A stretch of 40,473 nucleotides of DNA from DUMC01 sp035362115. Its GTDB lineage: Bacteria; Bacillota; Clostridia; Acetivibrionales; DUMC01. The notes under the pieces are model-generated. The model was not told where the DNA came from. It ran no database searches and saw only the letters and a list, made by a program, of their open reading frames with translations. Shown here one piece after another: positions 6,668 through 14,111 of the stretch. The stretch spans positions 1 to 40,473 of the forward strand of contig DAOSDD010000006.1 in NCBI GenBank assembly GCA_035362115.1. Direction: 5' to 3'. The position numbers were made by a program, and so were the translations under genes. Position 1 is the stretch's first letter, and each line of letters starts with the position of its first letter.

Positions 6668-7840
6668 ATGAGACTTTATGTTGATGTAAGCTATGAAAGT
6701 CTAAATAAATATAATGAAGAACTATGCGGAGATACAGTTGAAGTTATCAGGAACGGAAATTCAGTTACTGTCGTCCTTGCTGATGGTCTTGGCAGTGGGG
6801 TTAAGGCTAATATTCTTTCAACTCTTACCTCAAAAATTATTGGCACTATGCTGGTAAATGGTGCAAGTATCGATGAGGCTGTTGAAACAATTGCAAATAC
6901 ACTGCCTGTATGTAAGGAAAGGGAAATTGCTTACAGCACCTTTTCAATTTTGCAGGTTTTTAACTCAGGGGAATGTTATCTTGTTGAATTTGACAACCCT
7001 TCAGTTATTTACCTTGAGGGAGGGAAAGTAAAGTACCTGGAAAGCATATCGAGGGAAATCAACGGCAAACATGTCAAGGAAAGCAGATTGCAGTTAAGTG
7101 AAGATGATACCTTTGTGCTCATAAGTGATGGAGTTGTACATGCAGGTATTGGCAGCACACTTAACCTGGGTTGGCAATGGGAAAATGTAGCGGAATATGT
7201 AGAACGCACATGGAAGAAGGACCTGTCAGCAAAAAAAATTGCAAAACTCCTTGTGTCGGTATGTGATAACCTATATGCGCAAAAACCAGGAGATGATGCA
7301 ACAGTAGCAGCTGTTAAAATACGCAGCCCCTTAAAGGTTAACATAATGGTTGGTCCTCCTGTAGACAGAAATCAGGATAATTATGTGGTAAGTAGATTCT
7401 TAAGCCAGGAAGGCATGAAGGTAGTTTGCGGCGGCACTACCTCTAAAATAGTCAGCCGCGAAACAGGCAGAGAAATTGTTACCAGCTTTAATTATTTTAA
7501 TCCTGCTGTACCTCCTATAGCAGAAATAGATGGTATAGACCTTACAACAGAGGGTGTCCTTACACTTGGCAAGACTCTGGACTATGTAAGAAGATGCCTT
7601 TCAACTGAAAGTACAATACATGATCTGCTGCATCTTAAAGACAGAGATGGTGCTTCCAAATTGGCTAACATACTATTGGAAGATGGCACATCGGTAAACT
7701 TTTTTGTGGGCAGAGCCATGAATCCAGCACATCAGAACCCGGATATGCCTTTAAATCTCGGACTGAAATTAAAACTGGTAGAAGAACTGGCAGCCTACCT
7801 GAAAAGCATAGGAAAGGAAGTAAGTATAGAGTATTTTTAA
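6668..7840 (+). CDS. SpoIIE-type PP2C serine/threonine phosphatase with C-terminal accessory domain
   Basis: A 390-residue protein. Residues 1-220 are a SpoIIE/PP2C metal-dependent phosphatase: LADGLGSG (Asp39, Gly40), LISDGVVHAG and PGDDATVAAV supply the metal-binding aspartates. Residues about 221-390 form a separate domain beginning SPLKVNIMVGPP that I recognise only as a conserved companion of this phosphatase type, without known function. It sits 96 bp after the sensory hydrogenase gene and is likely its output module, dephosphorylating an unidentified protein, for example an anti-anti-sigma factor or a regulator. No such partner is encoded nearby. TTGGTGATG precedes the ATG. The gap before it (6572-6667) holds AAATATG-like short repeats and no gene. 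Confidence 0.9.
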   Translation: MRLYVDVSYESLNKYNEELCGDTVEVIRNGNSVTVVLADGLGSGVKANILSTLTSKIIGTMLVNGASIDEAVETIANTLPVCKEREIAYSTFSILQVFNSGECYLVEFDNPSVIYLEGGKVKYLESISREINGKHVKESRLQLSEDDTFVLISDGVVHAGIGSTLNLGWQWENVAEYVERTWKKDLSAKKIAKLLVSVCDNLYAQKPGDDATVAAVKIRSPLKVNIMVGPPVDRNQDNYVVSRFLSQEGMKVVCGGTTSKIVSRETGREIVTSFNYFNPAVPPIAEIDGIDLTTEGVLTLGKTLDYVRRCLSTESTIHDLLHLKDRDGASKLANILLEDGTSVNFFVGRAMNPAHQNPDMPLNLGLKLKLVEELAAYLKSIGKEVSIEYF

Positions 7841-7854
7841 GTTTTAAGTGCATG

Positions 7855-7919
7855 GTATCTATTTAGTATATATTTGGCATCTATATAGCATCTGTATAGC
7901 ATATATATAGCATCTTTGG
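7855..7919 (+). repeat. Six-copy 11-bp tandem array upstream of the TnpB-like gene
   Basis: Consecutive 11-bp units start at 7855, 7866, 7877, 7888 and 7899 (consensus GCATCTATATA), followed by a partial sixth at 7910. The period is close to one helical turn. The array occupies half of the 132-bp gap between the phosphatase and the TnpB-like start at 7973. It could be a phased protein-binding array or simply a slippage product. Confidence 0.85.
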
Positions 7920-7972
7920 CAATCCATATGATACCTATTAAAACTTATTTTGGCACTTGTTTAGGTGATTTT

Positions 7973-9610
7973 ATGGTGATTCGTACAATAACATTAAAAC
8001 TTTATAAACCAAGCAGAAGAAAAAGAGAAATTATAGATGATGCCCTTTTAAGATATTCCATGGCCTATCAATATATGCTTGATAAGGCTTTTGAACAGAT
8101 TGAAGAAATCAGAGAAAAGTATAAAGAACCTTATGGAATATACTCATCATTTAAGCTCTCAAAATGGATGGACAGCACTCTGTCAGAAGAACTAAATGAA
8201 TTTGGAGTACAACCTTTCAAAGATTCTTTAAAAATAGATCTGGGAATGTCCCTTGCCGGACATCTAAACCTTAAAAGGATCAGGGAGAATACAAGTTTCC
8301 CATTAGTATACTTGCCTGATGATAGATATGATAGTAGTTATGATGCTTTAATGGATGAAATCATCAGTGAAGGGTTGAATGATAACTTAAAAAGGCATAA
8401 ATGCGAAAAAGAATTGTTGCGGCTAGAAAGGAAATCTGCCTCCTTAAGCCCCATATTTTTCTGTCGTTGTGCCACTAACAGAGATTATTGTCTTCTTTAT
8501 GATGTAATTAATAAAAAATACTATGCAAAATTATATCTGATGAATCGCAGTGATGACAGGAAAAAAGCATTAAATCCATCAGAAAATATGTTATTAAGGT
8601 ATATTCATAAAGATGGGGGTATGCTGAAACCAAGTGACAGAAAAGAGCGGTACATTATTGTGCCTTTATCCTTTGGCAAATGGCAGGAACAGTATTTAAA
8701 AACTGCATTGGTTGATCCTTCTATTATAAAGACCGCAAGGCTTATAAAAAAGAAAGACGAATATTATCTAGCTGTTAATATAGATATTGAAGAAGAGAAA
8801 GCGGTAGAAACAGAGACCTATCTAGGACTGTCAAGGGATCTTAAGGCTCTTGCCTGCTATACTATAGTTGACAGCGGCGGACAGGTTTTGGAAACTAATA
8901 AATTTACAAATTTGGAAGTAAATAAATTTGCAAAAATGAAATGTATTTCCTCCGGGGCTTTTCCTGCAGATGTTTTGCACAGCATTGCCAATGAAATAGT
9001 TGCTTTATCGGCTAATAATAAATCACAGGTAGTTGTCCAGTCCATGATAGATAAAAGCGACAGGCTGGTCTGGCGCGATGAGCAGGGCAGGGTTTTCAAG
9101 CCTCTGCTGGATTGCAGGAGATATAATGATTTAGTTAAAATTCTAGAGTATAAACTGCCATCAAGGGGCCTTCCACCTCCTATAAAGGTAAGCCCTGTAG
9201 GTATTTTTTATAAATGTCCCGCCTGTGAGCTTCAGGCAAAGAAAAACAGAATTTCCAAAGATATGTTCATATGCACAGCTTGTGGTCAGGTTATGGAGAT
9301 AGGGCACCTTGGCAGTCTTAACCTGGCGAAAAAACCAATTCAATATAGCAAGGATGTGTTGAAAGTAAATGTGGAAAGCACTCCCATAGGTGTAAGACTT
9401 ATAAATAAAGAATTAGGGCTGGATTTCAAGCCTTCCGAAGATATAAATTGGTTTGACGATTTCAAAAAGGAGATTGTAGATATTATTGAAAATTTCAACG
9501 CAAACATGCCGGGAGTAAAAGACGATAGTAAGAGCTTTAAAATGAAATACAGTATTATTAAGCGGCTTGAAAGTGGAAAGGATTTATCAGAAATGATAAG
9601 GTTAAGCTAA
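7973..9610 (+). CDS. Nuclease-dead TnpB-family protein (IS605 OrfB/Cas12-ancestor homologue)
   Basis: A 545-residue protein. The N-terminus VIRTITLKLYKPS and the segment IKTARLIKKKDEYYLAVNI match the TnpB wedge/RuvC entry. HSIANEIVALSANN, LVKILEYKLPSRG and the zinc ribbon CPAC (Cys415, Cys418)...CTAC (Cys434, Cys437) followed by SLNLAKK match the RuvC core and its inserted ribbon. The catalytic residues are all replaced: the Asp of GIDLG is Ser287 (GLSRD), the RuvC-II Glu is Gln356 (VVVQSM) and the RuvC-III Asp is about Gly444. Fold and RNA-binding architecture may remain, but cleavage should not. It is longer than typical TnpB (about 400), mostly in the N-terminal half. A TTG at 7916 opens the frame, but AGGTGATTTT before ATG 7973 fits better. 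There is no transposase gene nearby. It is the last gene of the Rex-controlled sensory cluster. Confidence 0.85.
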   Translation: MVIRTITLKLYKPSRRKREIIDDALLRYSMAYQYMLDKAFEQIEEIREKYKEPYGIYSSFKLSKWMDSTLSEELNEFGVQPFKDSLKIDLGMSLAGHLNLKRIRENTSFPLVYLPDDRYDSSYDALMDEIISEGLNDNLKRHKCEKELLRLERKSASLSPIFFCRCATNRDYCLLYDVINKKYYAKLYLMNRSDDRKKALNPSENMLLRYIHKDGGMLKPSDRKERYIIVPLSFGKWQEQYLKTALVDPSIIKTARLIKKKDEYYLAVNIDIEEEKAVETETYLGLSRDLKALACYTIVDSGGQVLETNKFTNLEVNKFAKMKCISSGAFPADVLHSIANEIVALSANNKSQVVVQSMIDKSDRLVWRDEQGRVFKPLLDCRRYNDLVKILEYKLPSRGLPPPIKVSPVGIFYKCPACELQAKKNRISKDMFICTACGQVMEIGHLGSLNLAKKPIQYSKDVLKVNVESTPIGVRLINKELGLDFKPSEDINWFDDFKKEIVDIIENFNANMPGVKDDSKSFKMKYSIIKRLESGKDLSEMIRLS

Positions 9611-9670
9611 TGATTAATGCTATTATGCCAGTTTGGAAATATAACAAAGTAGTATTAAGCTAATGATTAA
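9602..9670 (+). repeat. 16-bp direct repeat spanning the TnpB-like stop codon
   Basis: TTAAGCTAATGATTAA occurs at 9602-9617 (covering the last codons and TAA of the TnpB-like gene) and again, identically, at 9655-9670, with 37 bp between. It may be a duplication scar or a boundary of the former transposon right end. Confidence 0.75.
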
Positions 9671-9677
9671 ACTAATA

Positions 9678-9718
9678 CTGATTCTGCTGTAAAATCCGAA
9701 TTGTTGCAGTAGGATCAG
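9678..9718. repeat. Palindromic element of the GATTCTGCTG family, short form
   Basis: CTGATTCTGCTG (9678-9689) pairs over 12 positions (two G-U) with CAGTAGGATCAG (9707-9718) around a 17-nt loop. Related elements with the same ends lie at 21693-21773, 21861-21928 and 39531-39567. Confidence 0.7.
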
Positions 9719-9724
9719 TTAATA

Positions 9725-9840
9725 TATTTTGGTGCCTTTGCTGCCGCACCAAGGCCTGAAAGCAAGGAATACACCTGCCTTTGGACTGAAACCTGCAGAG
9801 CGGGAATGCATGTTTTACTGCATTAAAGAGCAGCTATCTA
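9725..9840 (+). ncRNA. Candidate structured RNA downstream of the TnpB-like gene (possible guide/omega-RNA scaffold)
   Basis: This stretch is more GC-rich than its surroundings and folds well by eye. TTGGTGC pairs with GCACCAA around a loop holding CCTTTGCT, and that loop can pair with AGCAAGG just downstream, giving a possible pseudoknot. Alternatively CCAAGGC can pair with GCCTTTGG. AATGCA and TGCATT form a further hairpin. The order GAAAGCAAGGAAT, then ACCTGCCTTTGG, is reminiscent of IS605 right-end scaffold sequences known to be omega-RNA, though this is from memory and untested. Position directly after a tnpB-type gene is where such RNAs are found. I see no promoter or guide boundary. 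It could instead be an unrelated cis element or degraded transposon end. Confidence 0.4.
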
Positions 9841-9847
9841 ATTTTCG

Positions 9848-9882
9848 CAATACCCCGGGAGGTTAACCTCTTCGGGGTATTG
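9848..9882. terminator. Strong hairpin between the TnpB-like locus and dut (possible bidirectional terminator)
   Basis: CAATACCCCG (9848-9857) pairs perfectly with CGGGGTATTG (9873-9882), and GAGG-TTAA-CCTC nests inside. It lies 10 bp beyond the dut stop codon and at the end of the candidate RNA, so it is placed to stop transcription from both sides. Neither strand shows a proper U-tract, so intrinsic termination is uncertain. Confidence 0.55.
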
Positions 9883-9892
9883 TGCTAATATG

Positions 9893-10405
9893 TCAAACTC
9901 CTGTAGACCCAAACCCTCCACCTCTATTGGTGCCTATATCCTTCACCGACTCAACAACAGTAAACTTAATTCTGGGTAATTCCTGAAGCACGATCTGCGC
10001 AATTCGATCTCCTTTTCTAATTTTATAAGTACCCATTTTATTGCCCTTACTTTCAAGGGTTAATATTTCGTTACTGAAATTAACACAGCAAGCCGTATTA
10101 AACTCGGCAACTGACGAATTGCTCATAATAATTCCAAGTTCATCTCTATATCCGCTATCAATAGTTCCAGGAGAATTTGCAATCCTCAATGGTGTTTTAT
10201 AGGAAATTCCGCTCCTTGGCCTTACCTGTATTTCAAAGCCCTCGGGTATTGCAAGTTTTATCCCCGTAGGAATTATTGCTGTTTCTCCAGGCTTAATCAT
10301 TACATCTTCGGCAGCAAAAACATCCATTCCGGCATCACCAGGCTTTGCATACTCGGGCAGAACAGCTCCCTCCCTGCAAAGTTCAATAAATACCTCAATA
10401 TCCAT
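9893..10405 (-). CDS. dut: Deoxyuridine 5'-triphosphate nucleotidohydrolase (dUTPase)
   Basis: Hydrolyses dUTP to dUMP and pyrophosphate, keeping uracil out of DNA and feeding dTMP synthesis. All five trimeric dUTPase motifs are present in 170 residues: GDAGMD (23-28), RPRSG (62-66), GTIDSGYRDE (80-89, with the catalytic Asp and Tyr), GDRIAQ and the C-terminal RGGGFGSTG that closes over the active site. It is about 20 residues longer than the usual 145-150 because of a segment between motifs 3 and 4 (around NTACCVNFSNEILTLESKGN). GGGGG six bases before the ATG supports the start. It is last of a minus-strand run after the U32 peptidase gene. Confidence 0.95.
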   Translation of the reverse strand: MDIEVFIELCREGAVLPEYAKPGDAGMDVFAAEDVMIKPGETAIIPTGIKLAIPEGFEIQVRPRSGISYKTPLRIANSPGTIDSGYRDELGIIMSNSSVAEFNTACCVNFSNEILTLESKGNKMGTYKIRKGDRIAQIVLQELPRIKFTVVESVKDIGTNRGGGFGSTGV

Positions 10406-10464
10406 AAATAACCCCCTGATTTTTCAAAATATGCTTCTCTTGATACAGCAAATCCGTATCCCTC

Positions 10465-13377
10465 TTATACACCTCTGAAATAGTGACCTCTCGTAAAACC
10501 CTTGTCCTTTATCCTGGCAATCTCTCGTTCATATTTATCTTCAAGTTTGACTTCAAGCCTATTATCAAATTTATTATCAAGTCTATTGTCAAGTCTATTA
10601 TCAGGCTTATCTCCAAGTTTATCTTCACACCTTATATCAAAATGCTCATCATCTGCTACAAAATCATTCTTTAGCTGTATTTTGCTATTTATTAATTCCC
10701 TGTGCATATTTACAAGATTTACAACTTCATCAGGGCTTTCATCCCATATATTAATTCTGAATATGTCTGCACCTGAATTTGCAATTTTATCTATATTATC
10801 TGCAAGAAACAATATCTTTGAATTAAAAATGGTACTCCTGCAGTCAATTCTATCACAGAACATGGGAAACTTTTCATTCATTCTGTCTAATAATGAATAT
10901 GTACCCTGTGTACATGATCCTTTACATTTTGATTCAGTTAAGACCCCGCCAATTGTTGCACCAACAGGGCAGTATTCGCTTGTCATAAGAGGTATTCTTC
11001 CATAAATCACCACTTCTTTTTGCAAATTCAATCCCTCATTATTTCCCTTATTGCAAATATTTTTTATTTGTTCCAAAGTTAGTTCATATGAGAAAGTAAC
11101 TCCATCAGCTCCCATGTTATACAAGTTTCGTACCGAAATACTGTTGAATGCATTAAAGGAATAATCACATGCAACTTTTAGATTTGCACTTGTGCAAGGG
11201 CCTGGATTTAATTTTGCAATTTTCAACACACATTCCAAAGTCCCCCAGTTTCCTGCAAGAACACCATCTATGCCTGATTCAACAATCCATGGCAAATTGC
11301 TTTTTATCAAGCTGTCATAATTTCCTCTTGTAATTGAAGGCAACCATACAAACACCTCTGAAAACCTATTCTTTATAGATTTTAGAACAGTCTTCACCAA
11401 GGAAGTTTCATCTTTAGCTTTATCTTCAGCTTTAGTTTCAGCTTTAACTTTGCTACTTTCTTTAAAGTGCAGAAAAAAACTTAAGGGCAAATATATTCTA
11501 TCAGCATTTAACTCAGAATAATAACGATCCTTCTGTAAATCGAACTCATAGAATAAGACTGATATTTTAGGTTTACATAATTCAACATCATCAGCTGATA
11601 CCACTTCACTAGATAAAATTTCAATAGATAGATTTATAGCAGAAGATAAACTCTTACCTTTCCTGTATTGATTTCCTCTATATTGCATTATTCTACTAAT
11701 TTCCAGTTTTTCAAGTGCCTGCCTTCGCAGTTTATTCAATTCCTTTACCGGAAGTGAAACACCCTCATCAATGCGAATATCAAGGTTGTCGAATTCAAAG
11801 GGAGTCCCCCCTGTCTTACTTATCTGATCTCTTACCCGGTCTTCTGTAAGGGGTAGATTCATAGCTTTCTCTGCAATACATTCACCAACAAGTTCAACCC
11901 TGTTTTCATGATTATCTTTTACAGAGAATACCGGCCGGTTACCCGCTTTAATATTTAACTCACCTGTAATATGAACCTTTCTGCCAGAGCTGCCAGAGCT
12001 ATGCAACCAGGTTTCTCTTGCTGCTTCCATAAGTTTTTTTTCGGAAGTTCTATATACTTTATCCCCTTTGCTTATGATGCCGGTTAATCGTCCAACATCA
12101 ATAACATCTCCCGCATTTGCTTCTTTTACATTTATGTCATTTTTCTTTATTTCGCTTACTACTGTTCCTGGACTTTCTAAATCAATTCTATTATAGCCCG
12201 ATTTATCAGCTTCTTTTCTATTCCCGGATCTCCTGTTTTCAAATTTTCCATATCCATCCTCATTATTCCATACTTCAATCCCATCACCAATTGATAATGG
12301 TTCATCAAGACCTATCCTGGCAAGTTTTGATTTACTATCATATGAAATCACCTTCCCAATATAAATGCCCCAGTTTTTAGGTTTTTCCATACACATCATA
12401 TCTGCCCCACACTTACCAAACAAATAGCCCTTTGAAAAACCTCCCCTGTTAAATACTTGGTGAAGATCCCGCATATCTTCCTTGGATACATGCTCTTTAC
12501 TTTCTGCAACAGCTGCATCCAGGTATTTTCGATAGATTCTTACTACTGTAGCTACATATTCAGGGCTTTTCATTCTCCCTTCAATCTTCAGAGATTTCAC
12601 TCCTGTGCTAATTATTTCTTCAAGGTTATCTACAGTGCAAATATCTTTAGGGCTAAGCAGATATAACCTGTTTTTGTTGCTTGGTACATATTCTTCTAAA
12701 TCATATCTCTTTTTATCTTCAGCACATCTCTTTTTATCTGCCATTACAAGCTGATATGGAAGTCTGCAGGGTTGGGCGCATTTGCCTCTGTTGCCGCTTC
12801 TCCCGCCTAACATGCTACTCATAAGACATTGTCCGGAATATGATATACAAAGAGCTCCATGAATAAATATTTCTATTTCAGTATTACATCTTTCCACAAT
12901 ATAACTAATCTCTTCAATTGATAACTCTCTTGCAAGTACAACCCTCTTAAATCCCATTTTACTAAGAAATACTACCCCTTCCGGGTTATATACAGTCATT
13001 TGTGTACTGGCATGGAGATCCAGATTGGGAAATTTCTCTTTCAATATACCTGCCAGTCCAATATCCTGAATAATTACCGCATCTATACCCATTTCACAAG
13101 CTTGTCCCACAAGGTTCAAAGCATCCTTCATTTCAGCATCCGATACAAGAGTATTCATTGTAAGGTAAACCTTCACATCCCTTAGGTGTGAATAATTAAT
13201 AGCTTTTTCAAGCTCTATATTATCAAAATTACCTGCATATTGCCTTGCATTAAATCCCTTTCCGCCTAGATATACAGCATCAGCGCCATTTTCTACAGCA
13301 GCTTTTAATGCCTCCATGCTTCCTGCAGGTGCAAGCAGTTCAGGAAGTCTTTTTTTAGTAATTATTTTATCTTTCAT
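10465..13377 (-). CDS. U32-family peptidase / YhbU-like collagenase-family protein with DUF3656 region
   Basis: A 970-residue long-form U32 protein. The N-terminal half has the family core (ELLAPAGSMEALKAAVENGADAVY split over residues 13-36, and the signature FIHGALC...SGQC with CAQPCR near 170-205). Members are linked to collagenase-type proteolysis or, in the UbiV/RlhA branch, to Fe-S-dependent hydroxylation of RNA or quinones, so the reaction here is uncertain. Cysteine pairs near CPVGA and CKGSC suggest an Fe-S cluster. It ends with the typical TRGHYFRGV tail. Just before that tail lies a run of DNRL-type four-residue units encoded by 12-bp repeats, plus a KAETKAEDKAKDE stretch in the middle, both absent from usual members. 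It probably shares a transcript with zapA upstream. Confidence 0.88.
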   Translation of the reverse strand: MKDKIITKKRLPELLAPAGSMEALKAAVENGADAVYLGGKGFNARQYAGNFDNIELEKAINYSHLRDVKVYLTMNTLVSDAEMKDALNLVGQACEMGIDAVIIQDIGLAGILKEKFPNLDLHASTQMTVYNPEGVVFLSKMGFKRVVLARELSIEEISYIVERCNTEIEIFIHGALCISYSGQCLMSSMLGGRSGNRGKCAQPCRLPYQLVMADKKRCAEDKKRYDLEEYVPSNKNRLYLLSPKDICTVDNLEEIISTGVKSLKIEGRMKSPEYVATVVRIYRKYLDAAVAESKEHVSKEDMRDLHQVFNRGGFSKGYLFGKCGADMMCMEKPKNWGIYIGKVISYDSKSKLARIGLDEPLSIGDGIEVWNNEDGYGKFENRRSGNRKEADKSGYNRIDLESPGTVVSEIKKNDINVKEANAGDVIDVGRLTGIISKGDKVYRTSEKKLMEAARETWLHSSGSSGRKVHITGELNIKAGNRPVFSVKDNHENRVELVGECIAEKAMNLPLTEDRVRDQISKTGGTPFEFDNLDIRIDEGVSLPVKELNKLRRQALEKLEISRIMQYRGNQYRKGKSLSSAINLSIEILSSEVVSADDVELCKPKISVLFYEFDLQKDRYYSELNADRIYLPLSFFLHFKESSKVKAETKAEDKAKDETSLVKTVLKSIKNRFSEVFVWLPSITRGNYDSLIKSNLPWIVESGIDGVLAGNWGTLECVLKIAKLNPGPCTSANLKVACDYSFNAFNSISVRNLYNMGADGVTFSYELTLEQIKNICNKGNNEGLNLQKEVVIYGRIPLMTSEYCPVGATIGGVLTESKCKGSCTQGTYSLLDRMNEKFPMFCDRIDCRSTIFNSKILFLADNIDKIANSGADIFRINIWDESPDEVVNLVNMHRELINSKIQLKNDFVADDEHFDIRCEDKLGDKPDNRLDNRLDNKFDNRLEVKLEDKYEREIARIKDKGFTRGHYFRGV
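10550..10616 (-). repeat. 12-bp tandem repeat inside the U32 peptidase gene
   Basis: About five imperfect 12-bp units (plus-strand consensus TCTATTATCAAG) encode the acidic/basic series PDNRL, DNRL, DNKF, DNRL. The array lies about 35 residues before the conserved C-terminal motif and preserves the frame. Confidence 0.75.
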
Positions 13378-13431
13378 TATTTATAATCATCCGTTGTTAT
13401 TTAATATTCTATTACTTTAATCTTCTATTGT

Positions 13432-13866
13432 TTACTCTTCCGTTAATATTAATCTCTTGTTGTTTTGGCCTTCTAATTTCTCCATGGATTTTCTTACTTC
13501 CTTTAGTTCAGTATCACTTTTTACAAAATCAAGCTGAAGCTGTTTGTATAAGCCATTCACATTTGAATATTCTTTAGCAAGATTCTCATTTTCAGCTTTT
13601 AGCACACTTAATTCTTCGCGAAGTTTTTTAAGCTCATTTTCAAGCTTCTCACTTTTTTCATAAGTTTTTGTATAATCGTCTGCAATATTTAGGGCTGTGA
13701 GGACGGCTGCCATACAGGTACTAAGCTTATTATTGCTTTTTATTATCTCACCCATTTTTTTATCTACAAACAGCCCTAATTTATGCATGTATTCTTCAGA
13801 TTCAGTACCTCTGACCATATACTCCATACCAGCAATTCTTAATAATACTCTATTTTTTGCCGTCAC
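13432..13866 (-). CDS. zapA: Cell division protein ZapA
   Basis: Promotes FtsZ filament bundling at the division septum. The 144-residue product starts TAKNRVLLRIAGMEY and continues with SEEYMHKLGLFVDKKM, the ZapA globular head. LNIADDY follows, then a long coiled coil (about 60-135) that forms the tetramer stalk. The frame opens at a TTG (13875), but GGGGGG overlaps that codon. The GTG at 13866 has correct spacing and yields the family-typical start. It is followed by the U32 peptidase gene (54-bp gap), a pairing common in Clostridia, in which zapA commonly precedes U32 genes. Confidence 0.9.
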   Translation of the reverse strand: MTAKNRVLLRIAGMEYMVRGTESEEYMHKLGLFVDKKMGEIIKSNNKLSTCMAAVLTALNIADDYTKTYEKSEKLENELKKLREELSVLKAENENLAKEYSNVNGLYKQLQLDFVKSDTELKEVRKSMEKLEGQNNKRLILTEE

Positions 13867-13976
13867 ATAAACCAACCCCCCAGCTTTATCATTATGTGTA
13901 TAAATGTTCTTTATATATAATTATTTTTTATATTAGTTTCTGCTTTTGTACGATTCAAAATACATGGAATTACATT

Positions 13977-14023
13977 GTATTTATACAATATATTTATACT
14001 ATGTATTTATACTATGTATTTTC
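13977..14023. repeat. 13-bp tandem repeat upstream of zapA
   Basis: Units of TGTATTTATACTA start at 13977, 13990 and 14003, with a partial fourth at 14016. They lie in the 245-bp gap between zapA and the unknown gene at 14112, which otherwise holds only AT-rich DNA with no gene seen. Confidence 0.8.
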
Positions 14024-14111
14024 CCTTACCATTTAAGCTATATCAATATTATACTATATTTCTTCTAAAAAAGCATTTTTATGATATTTTTTTATCTTTT
14101 ATGCCTGGTTC

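Noticed and set aside
7973..9610. Intact IS605-type transposon.
   Set aside because: No tnpA, no recognisable left end, and RuvC residues lost; it looks domesticated rather than mobile.
9602..9670. Two 16-bp repeats with a 37-bp spacer as a mini CRISPR array.
   Set aside because: Only two copies, a repeat shorter than CRISPR repeats and overlapping a stop codon, and no cas genes.
9719..9811. A 30-codon minus-strand reading frame across the candidate structured RNA.
   Set aside because: No convincing ribosome binding site, and the DNA is explained as well by RNA pairing; kept only as an alternative reading.
10502..11005. Long plus-strand frame of 167 codons opposite the U32 gene.
   Set aside because: Low-complexity Ser/Leu shadow of the 12-bp array and of a well-supported gene on the other strand.
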